Positions 14,323 through 19,438 of a DNA stretch of 19,438 nt are shown here, one piece after another (positions within the stretch are counted from its first letter, which is position 1; each line of letters starts with the position of its first letter). Location: positions 1-19,438 of the forward strand of contig JAJYGU010000380.1 in NCBI GenBank assembly GCA_021784975.1. Direction: 5' to 3'. Source of the stretch: Planctomycetota bacterium. Lineage in GTDB: Bacteria > Planctomycetota > Planctomycetia > Pirellulales > Thermoguttaceae. A model generated the notes under the pieces. That model saw only the letters and a list, made by a program, of their open reading frames with translations, was not told the DNA's origin and did not search any database. A program made the position numbers and the translations under genes.

Positions 14323-15470
14323 GGCTCTTGTCTCCGCGCCGGATCGGCGGTGAGAAGCTCCCCTGCACGCAACAGTTCCCCTCGGAGCGATTCCCTCTGT
14401 TCTTCGGCTAGCGTTCCAATCTGGGTCTCAAGATCGGCAAGTTCCACGACTCGAATGTGGTCGGCTGAGAAGTGATCCAGCAGCGCCGGACTATGTGTCG
14501 TCAGCAGCACCTGGCCGCGTCCGGCGTCCGGAGTCGCCTTGAATTCGTCGGCCAACAACGACAGAGCGCCGGGATAGATTCCGTTTTCCGGCTCTTCAAA
14601 GACCATCGTCTGCTTGGAGGGCAACTGATACAGAGCCAGCAGGTGAACGTAAAAGCGGCGAAATCCGTCTGATTCTTGGCTGAGCTTCAGCCCCAACGCT
14701 TTCTCCCCGAGCCGATGCCCGACCATCGCCTCTACTGGTTTGCGAGGATCGATCTCCACGCTGATGATCGTATCGTTGATCTTCCTCAATGCCGCCGCAA
14801 TCGACTTTCGGACGGCAACTCTCTGCAGATCCCGGTTGATTCCCTCCGCGACGTCGAGGGCGTTGTCACCGTGGTCGCTTAGCCCCGTTTGGCGCTGCTC
14901 GCTTTGTTTAGGCTGACCGGACCTAAGAACGTCGTAAGGGAACGAATAGATGCCAATCGCTGAAGTGAGCGCCGTATACGCGATCATCGCTGCCTCAATG
15001 CCTGGAAGACGCCCCAGGGCAAGCTCGCCCGGTTGCGGCAGGGGAGCTAGCGCCGGCTCGGCTTCCCAGTGAGACGCGCCATGAAACCCCTGACCTTGCC
15101 CGGTTTTCGTGAAACCGATTTGCCTGAAAATTGTTCGATCACCATACTTCAACCACTCGATTCGGGGCGTGTTGACGGCATGTTCCGCATCTAGTTCAAG
15201 AAAGTACTCGAAGCGCTCTATGAAATCCGGGACTGAAAATTCTACGTCGAAGCTGACGGGCTCGGCGGAGTTTGTTGCGCAACGATAGCTCGGATTCTGC
15301 TGCATAGCTCGCTGCGGCCCAACAGCGAGGCAATCCCGAAGGAAACGAATCGCGTTCGCGAAGTTAGTCTTGCCCGTCCCGCTCTTGCCGATGAACACCG
15401 TCACCGGAGACAAACCGACGGTCACGTCGCGCAGACTCTTGAAGTTCTGAATTTGGATTCGATGGATCAA
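14319..15470 (-). CDS. OLD-like AAA/ABC-type ATPase
   Basis: This 383-residue ATPase has the layout of the OLD/RecF/SMC-type group. The N-terminus IHRIQIQNFKSLRDVTVGL leads to Walker A GKSGTGKT (28-35). A middle region of about 60-255 follows. The ABC-like signature is LSQESDGFRRF (263-273), Walker B is MVFEEPENGIYP (289-300) and the H-loop is LLTTHSPALLDHF (322-334). All ATPase motifs are intact. No TOPRIM domain follows in this chain; the next gene supplies one. The start is a TTG at 15470, chosen because AAGGAG lies 8 bases before it and the Q-N-F-K-S-L start motif follows at once. Sample lines inside the gene are about 50% G+C against about 70% in the neighbouring ABC gene, suggesting transfer. 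A defence or conflict role is inferred. Confidence 0.9.
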   Translation of the reverse strand: MIHRIQIQNFKSLRDVTVGLSPVTVFIGKSGTGKTNFANAIRFLRDCLAVGPQRAMQQNPSYRCATNSAEPVSFDVEFSVPDFIERFEYFLELDAEHAVNTPRIEWLKYGDRTIFRQIGFTKTGQGQGFHGASHWEAEPALAPLPQPGELALGRLPGIEAAMIAYTALTSAIGIYSFPYDVLRSGQPKQSEQRQTGLSDHGDNALDVAEGINRDLQRVAVRKSIAAALRKINDTIISVEIDPRKPVEAMVGHRLGEKALGLKLSQESDGFRRFYVHLLALYQLPSKQTMVFEEPENGIYPGALSLLADEFKATPDAGRGQVLLTTHSPALLDHFSADHIRVVELADLETQIGTLAEEQRESLRGELLRAGELLTADPARRQEP

Positions 15471-15478
15471 TGACCCGA

Positions 15479-15484
15479 CTCCTT
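15479..15484 (-). promoter_or_regulatory. Ribosome-binding site deciding a TTG start
   Basis: Read on the minus strand, AAGGAG (15484-15479) is followed by 8 bases and then TTG (15470-15468). The upstream ATG at about 15488 is in another frame and stops after six codons, at a TGA overlapping this TTG. The TTG is therefore the best start for the ATPase gene. Confidence 0.7.
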
Positions 15485-15584
15485 CATCCTGCGCGCTGCG
15501 GCGATTTCACACCTTCACCCATGCAGCAAGCTCACCTCACGCCTCTTGTCTAATCCCCAACCTCCAGCCCCCATTCGCTCCTCC

Positions 15585-16511
15585 TCACGCCGTAATCCCC
15601 TTGGTCAGCGCCATGAAGGCCGTCTCCAGGTTCAGCTCGTCTTCGCGGAAGAGGGTCAGCTTGAAGCCGGCGTCGATCAGCACGGTCGGCAGGTCGCTGT
15701 AGTCGGTCACCTGCTCGGCCAAGGTGACGTTCATCTTGCCGTCCAGGATATCAACGTTTTCCACCAGGCTACTCTGTTCCAGGAGCCTGGCGGCGGGCTC
15801 GAGATCGCCGACCACGCCGACCTGCAACACCGTGCGCTGGCGGACCTGTTTCATCACGTCGGCCACGTTGGCGTTCACCAGCAGCACGCCTTTCTCGATG
15901 ATGCCCACCTTGTTGCAGATATCGGCCAACTCGGGAAGGATGTGGCTGGAGACCATGATCGTCTTGCCGGTCTTTCCCAGTTGCTTCAACAGTCCGCGAA
16001 TCTCGATGCGCGCCCGCGGGTCCAACCCGCTGGCCGGCTCGTCCAAGAGCAGGACCTTCGGGTCGTGCAGCAGCACGCGGGCCAGCCCCAGTCGCTGCGT
16101 CATGCCGCGCGACAGGCTGGTGACATAGGCGTCGCGCTTGTAGCCCAATTCGACCATCTCCAGCATGTCGTTGCAGATCTTGCGGCGGGCCGGCCCCTTG
16201 ATGCGGTAGGTGGCCGCGAAAAACTCCAGATACTCGATGACCTTCATGTCGTCGTAGACGCCGAAGAAGTCGGGCATGTAGCCGATCAGCCGCCGAATCT
16301 CCTTGGGATGGGTGTAGATCGAGTATCCGCAGACCGTGGCCTCGCCCCAAGTGGGCTGCAAGAGGGTGGCCAGGATCCGCATGGTCGTGGTCTTGCCGGA
16401 CCCGTTCGGTCCGATGTAGCCGAACAGGTCGCCCTCGACCAGATCGAGGTTCAGGTTGTTGACCGCGTGCAGATCGCCGTAGGTCTTAGTGAGGTCTTGG
16501 GTCTTGATCAT
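15585..16511 (-). CDS. ABC transporter ATP-binding protein
   Basis: This 308-residue cytoplasmic ATPase would energise an ABC-2-type exporter. Walker A is GPNGSGKTT (34-42), the signature is LSRGMTQRLGLAR (133-145), Walker B is VLLLDEP (153-159), the D-loop is SGLDP and the H-loop is VSSH (His190). At the Q-loop, where IGYLPQ is usual, the sequence is IGYMPDFFGVYDDM, so the Gln is Asp81. A C-terminal domain of about 90 residues (about 215-308) follows, as in multidrug/lantibiotic-type subunits. No permease gene is present in the window; the large membrane protein upstream (16713-18941) may belong to the same machine. The ATG has no Shine-Dalgarno sequence; a heptamer array ends 6 bases before it. 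Confidence 0.93.
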   Translation of the reverse strand: MIKTQDLTKTYGDLHAVNNLNLDLVEGDLFGYIGPNGSGKTTTMRILATLLQPTWGEATVCGYSIYTHPKEIRRLIGYMPDFFGVYDDMKVIEYLEFFAATYRIKGPARRKICNDMLEMVELGYKRDAYVTSLSRGMTQRLGLARVLLHDPKVLLLDEPASGLDPRARIEIRGLLKQLGKTGKTIMVSSHILPELADICNKVGIIEKGVLLVNANVADVMKQVRQRTVLQVGVVGDLEPAARLLEQSSLVENVDILDGKMNVTLAEQVTDYSDLPTVLIDAGFKLTLFREDELNLETAFMALTKGITA

Positions 16512-16517
16512 GCCGGG

Positions 16518-16559
16518 GGTCAGAGGTCAGAGGTCAGAGGTCAGGGGTCAGGGGTCAGA
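16518..16559. repeat. Tandem heptamer array (6 units) in front of the ABC ATPase gene
   Basis: Six perfect 7-base units follow one another: ggtcaga three times, ggtcagg twice, ggtcaga once. Read in the direction of the minus-strand gene they are cctctgacc-type units ending 6 bases before the ATG, as at the pump gene. Confidence 0.92.
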
Positions 16560-16563
16560 GGTT

Positions 16564-16669
16564 GTGAATCTTTCAATTCCGTCGTCGTAAGTCGTTATTC
16601 GTAGCCGCACGTTTCACCGAGAAATAAGGAGTTACGTCGCCGCAGTCGTTTCTCGGTCGATAGATTCAC
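16564..16669. repeat. Nested inverted repeat between two heptamer arrays
   Basis: gtgaatct (16564-16571) is the exact reverse complement of agattcac (16662-16669). Inside it, accgagaaa (16616-16624) is the exact reverse complement of tttctcggt (16649-16657). The element is 106 bases long and has heptamer arrays on both sides. It could be a structured RNA in the leader of the ABC gene or a small mobile element. No protein-coding frame is credible here. Confidence 0.6.
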
Positions 16670-16673
16670 GTCC

Positions 16674-16701
16674 TCTCAGGGATCAGGGGTCAGGGATTAG
16701 G
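16674..16701. repeat. Degenerate heptamer array (4 units) after the large membrane protein gene
   Basis: The units tctcagg, gatcagg, ggtcagg and gattagg are consecutive, with diverging copies continuing to the stop codon at 16713. It is the most degenerate of the four arrays. Confidence 0.7.
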
Positions 16702-16712
16702 CGGACCAGGGA

Positions 16713-18941
16713 CTAAGGATTGGATTCTTGGGCGGCTTTCTTGACCGGAAATACAAAGCGATACAGAGTCACATGCCGATCCGACGGCTGTTCCAAGGTC
16801 TGGCCGCCGTCGACCAACCGAGCGCCCTCGCGTGGCGACTTGGCCTCGGGCGGCGCCTGGGCCACCAGGATCGCGCGATCGGTCTTTAGCAGCGAATCGA
16901 GATCGACAAAGCCCTGGTATTCGTTCAGGAGCCCGGTGTAGCGGCGTCCGCCGGCAGCATCGTAGAACATCATCATCCGCAATACGTAGGCAATATCGGC
17001 GCTCGACTGGTCGTAGGGGGTCGACTCGGTGCGATAGGTATCGCTTTGGCTCAGCACCACTTTGCGTCCGGTGAGCAAGGTCCTCAACTCGCTCCGCTTC
17101 GACATGGCGTCGATCTGGGCCGAGTCTTTTGGGCCGACGGTGCCCAGCTCATAAGCCGAGTTTCCGTAGGCCAGCATGCACTGCTCCAAGGGGAAATCGA
17201 AGGGGTTGGCGATGTTGCCGGAGAGGATTCCGCCGGAGTCGGTAAGGTCGCCCTGGGGCAGCAGAGCGGCCGAGGCAAACCAACGCGCCGTGAGGCTCTT
17301 GGTCGCGCCGACTTGGATGGGCACGCCGGACATCTTGTCCAAATCCGGCGAGAAATCGTAAGGTTGCGTCCACTGGGATACACCGACCGTACGCGGATTC
17401 ATGCCGCCCAATCCGCCGCCCGGCAAGCCAAGCCACGACAGGCTTACCTGGGCCTCCGACGGCCGACGGCCGTCCGGCAGCCGTGGCTCCAGGGCGAAGT
17501 GGAAGGTTTTCAACCGCGGGCTGAAGATATTGGCCCAAGTGGTGCCGCGGACCAGCCCCGAGGAGACGTCCACATCCACCAGGTCCGCCTGGTTGACGCG
17601 GCAGCGATCTCCCTTCAGGTAGGGCACGAGGTAATAGGCCCCTACGCTGGCCAACACCACTAACAACGGAAACGTCAGCCAGGTCCAGGCCATGCGGCGG
17701 ACCACTTTGCGAAGGAAGAAGTAATCGCCGGGCCCGATCAGCAGGATGTACAGGGCGATCAGCCCCGCCACCAGCGAGAACGACACAACGGCCATGCCCT
17801 CGAACTGTTCCAGGGCGCTGCGCAACTGGCCGGCCAGGTCGTCGTAGCCGAAATGCATAATGGCGGTCTTTTCGTCTTCCTCATCCGAGCGTGGCGCCGG
17901 GACATCGAGCAGCCTGGCCACCAACAGCCCCCGGTCCGACCAACGGCTCAACGGCGGCTGGTCGAGATCGGCGGCCAGGAACACGACCTGCCCAAAACCC
18001 CAAGCAGTGCGAACCACCAATGGCAGGTCGCCTTCCTGGGCCTCGACCACGCCCTGCACGGCCGTCAGCTTGGGGACGCGCAGGGTGGACAGGGTATTGC
18101 CGTTGCCGAGCCTCGCCGTGGAGCTGCCGCAGTAGTTTTCCAGGGCGTCGGTCTGCCGGAGGGTCGCCATTTTCTCGAATCGGCCCTTGACGAACCGCAG
18201 AAGCGGTGCCTGTCCGCTGAGCACCTCGCGGCCACGGGCTCCGACGCAGAGGATCAGCCGGCCGCCCATACGCACCCATTGCTCCAGCGCCCGCTGGCGA
18301 GCCTCGTCGCCGGCCAGGCGGTCGTAGAATCCCGGCTGGCTGGTGAACAAGAAAACCGCGTCCACCCCTTCATAGGCGTTCCATCGCAAAGGAAGCTGCT
18401 CGACATCGTCCAGCCGAGCGAGCACGTGGCGGAGCCCAGGGTCGATCCTGCGGATTTTGTCCATGTCGCCGATGTCGAAGCTGGTCGGGCCAACGGCCAG
18501 CAACAGTTTCTGTGATTCCATCCCGCGGAGAAAATGTCCCGCGTCGGCATGAGACGAGGCGGTAAAGGTCCGCCGGGCGAGCGTGCCGCGGTCGCCCTGG
18601 AACTCGACGGCCAAGTCGCCATCCACCCGGCCAAAGCGGGTCAACAACCGCACCTTGGTCTCGCTGCCCGGCTCAAGTGTGCGCAGGGCCGCTTCCGACA
18701 CGCGGGTGGGCACGCCGTCGCTGTCCGAAACTAGGACCGCCGTCTTCCCGATCACCGGCTCGCTGCCACCCCGCAGTGTCACCTCGACTTGGGTCCAAAG
18801 CCCGACCTTGTACTGGTCGCCCAACCCGACGCGCACGCCGACAATTCTCGGTGGCTCGGCCGTGGTTGGCGAGGCGGAAAACGCCGCCGCCGGCAGGGAC
18901 AGGCTGAACATGAACAAGCCTGCGGCAATGACGCTTCTCAT
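16713..18941 (-). CDS. Large membrane-anchored extracytoplasmic protein with a GATase-like domain
   Basis: This 742-residue protein has a signal peptide at about 1-22 (MRSVIAAGLFMFSLSLPAAA). A beta-rich domain follows (about 35-130). A segment at about 190-240 (DAVFLF, then LEQWVRMGGRLILCVG) resembles the glutamine-amidotransferase-like fold of GldG-type proteins, without a catalytic cysteine. The membrane anchor is two helices, at about 383-403 and 418-439, joined by LIGPGDYFFLRKVVRR. A C-terminal soluble domain of about 290 residues ends the chain. I chose the ATG at 18941 because it gives the signal peptide at once, has GGGGAAG before it, and overlaps the stop of the upstream gene by four bases (ATGA). 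An in-frame start 42 bases earlier is less likely. The downstream ABC ATPase suggests it is an accessory subunit of an ABC-type machine; that is inference. Confidence 0.8.
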   Translation of the reverse strand: MRSVIAAGLFMFSLSLPAAAFSASPTTAEPPRIVGVRVGLGDQYKVGLWTQVEVTLRGGSEPVIGKTAVLVSDSDGVPTRVSEAALRTLEPGSETKVRLLTRFGRVDGDLAVEFQGDRGTLARRTFTASSHADAGHFLRGMESQKLLLAVGPTSFDIGDMDKIRRIDPGLRHVLARLDDVEQLPLRWNAYEGVDAVFLFTSQPGFYDRLAGDEARQRALEQWVRMGGRLILCVGARGREVLSGQAPLLRFVKGRFEKMATLRQTDALENYCGSSTARLGNGNTLSTLRVPKLTAVQGVVEAQEGDLPLVVRTAWGFGQVVFLAADLDQPPLSRWSDRGLLVARLLDVPAPRSDEEDEKTAIMHFGYDDLAGQLRSALEQFEGMAVVSFSLVAGLIALYILLIGPGDYFFLRKVVRRMAWTWLTFPLLVVLASVGAYYLVPYLKGDRCRVNQADLVDVDVSSGLVRGTTWANIFSPRLKTFHFALEPRLPDGRRPSEAQVSLSWLGLPGGGLGGMNPRTVGVSQWTQPYDFSPDLDKMSGVPIQVGATKSLTARWFASAALLPQGDLTDSGGILSGNIANPFDFPLEQCMLAYGNSAYELGTVGPKDSAQIDAMSKRSELRTLLTGRKVVLSQSDTYRTESTPYDQSSADIAYVLRMMMFYDAAGGRRYTGLLNEYQGFVDLDSLLKTDRAILVAQAPPEAKSPREGARLVDGGQTLEQPSDRHVTLYRFVFPVKKAAQESNP

Positions 18942-19294
18942 GGCTTCCCCGCATCGGGACAGACACAAACCAACTGGCCGCAACCCGGACAGCCCGAGCC
19001 GTATTTTCGCATCACCGCCTCGCTCAGGTCCACGCCGGCCACGTTGGCGATCGTCGCCAGCCAGGCCAACACGTCGGCGAACTCCGCGCTCCGCTCAGCG
19101 TGCGTTCCTTTGCGCAAGACGGCGGCCAACTCGCCCACTTCCTCCATCAGCCACATGAAGGTGCCGTCGATGCCGCGGGCAATGTCCTTTTCCAGGTACA
19201 TCCGCCGGATGAGGTCCTGAAAGTCGGCCAGCGAGACGGCCGCCCGAAGCGGTTCGCCGGACGACGCGCTGGGATTACTAGGGCCGTGCTGCAT
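18938..19294 (-). CDS. MazG-like nucleotide pyrophosphohydrolase homologue
   Basis: This 118-residue all-helical protein belongs to the MazG-like group, which hydrolyses nucleoside triphosphates to monophosphates and pyrophosphate. The metal-binding motifs are visible: MEEVGELA with Glu51, Glu52 and Glu55, and EFADVLAWLATIAN with Glu71 and Asp74. The C-terminus carries four cysteines (C102, C105, C110, C112 in CPGCGQLVCVC), which may bind zinc. The substrate is not known. The stop overlaps the start of the next gene by four bases, so the two are coupled. The ATG at 19294 has no good Shine-Dalgarno sequence, and the first 18 residues (QHGPSNPSASSGEP) are low complexity, so a GTG at 19237 (before SLADFQDLIRRMY) is a possible alternative start. 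Confidence 0.85.
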   Translation of the reverse strand: MQHGPSNPSASSGEPLRAAVSLADFQDLIRRMYLEKDIARGIDGTFMWLMEEVGELAAVLRKGTHAERSAEFADVLAWLATIANVAGVDLSEAVMRKYGSGCPGCGQLVCVCPDAGKP

Positions 19295-19411
19295 CGGGAC
19301 GAGAGCGCGAAGGCTGTCAGCAGTGTTTCAAAACCTTGATTATGGCCTATTGGTCGTGGTTTCGCCAGGACCCGGCGCATGTCCAGGTTGGGCATCCGAG
19401 TGGCCACCACT

Positions 19412-19435
19412 GCCCCCAGCGAGTGGTCTGGGGGC
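19412..19435. repeat. 8-bp perfect hairpin at the right edge
   Basis: gcccccag (19412-19419) pairs exactly with ctgggggc (19428-19435) around an 8-base loop. There is no T-tract. It may end a gene beyond the window or be a dispersed palindromic repeat. Bases 19295-19411 contain no feature I can support. Confidence 0.55.
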
Positions 19436-19438
19436 GAC

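Noticed and set aside
19147..19410. Minus-strand frame overlapping the MazG-like gene start
   Set aside because: It covers the first third of the MazG-like gene in another frame, has no recognisable motif, and the MazG motifs are in the other frame.

Overview
The window is a stretch of GC-rich bacterial chromosome. It most likely comes from a planctomycete of the Pirellulales type. That placement is an inference from the high G+C, the mixed-strand single genes with few long operons, a tail-specific protease, a large membrane protein with a glutamine-amidotransferase-like fold next to an ABC ATPase, and intergenic tandem heptamers of the GGTCAGA kind. No rRNA or tRNA gene was recognised.

Layout. 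Bases 2-1641 (+) hold the 3' part of metK and an unrecognised four-helix membrane protein. A convergent tail-specific (S41/Prc) protease follows at 1763-3844 (-). Bases 4271-8767 (+) encode an HlyD/CusB-type adaptor and a CzcA/CusA-type RND pump. The matching TolC/CusC-type outer-membrane channel is on the other strand at 9133-10599, separated from the pump by a decayed nucleotidyltransferase fragment (8841-9123). The three proteins would form one tripartite heavy-metal-type efflux complex. Next come a SAM methyltransferase (10950-11588, +), a stand-alone receiver-domain protein (11678-12094, -) and a CinA-like/nucleotidylyltransferase fusion (12327-13451, +).

Bases 13618-15470 (-) carry a tightly coupled two-gene module: an OLD-like AAA/ABC-type ATPase followed by a DUF4276 (TOPRIM-like) protein, with a 4-base overlap. 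Its base composition is visibly lower in G+C than its flanks and it is bordered on one side by palindromic repeats. It looks like a split ATPase + TOPRIM conflict/defence module and is the best candidate here for a little-described system.

The right end holds an ABC transporter ATPase (15585-16511, -), a large secreted or membrane-anchored protein (16713-18941, -) and, overlapping it by 4 bases, a MazG-like pyrophosphohydrolase homologue with a C-terminal cysteine cluster (18938-19294, -).

Non-coding structure is rich. Tandem heptamer arrays occur at four sites, two of them ending a few bases before start codons that lack a Shine-Dalgarno sequence. A palindromic GGGGACTGTCCCC repeat pair lies in frame inside the RND pump gene. 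There are REP-like hairpins between the convergent fusion gene and DUF4276, a 12-bp inverted repeat upstream of the efflux operon, and a nested inverted repeat between two heptamer arrays.
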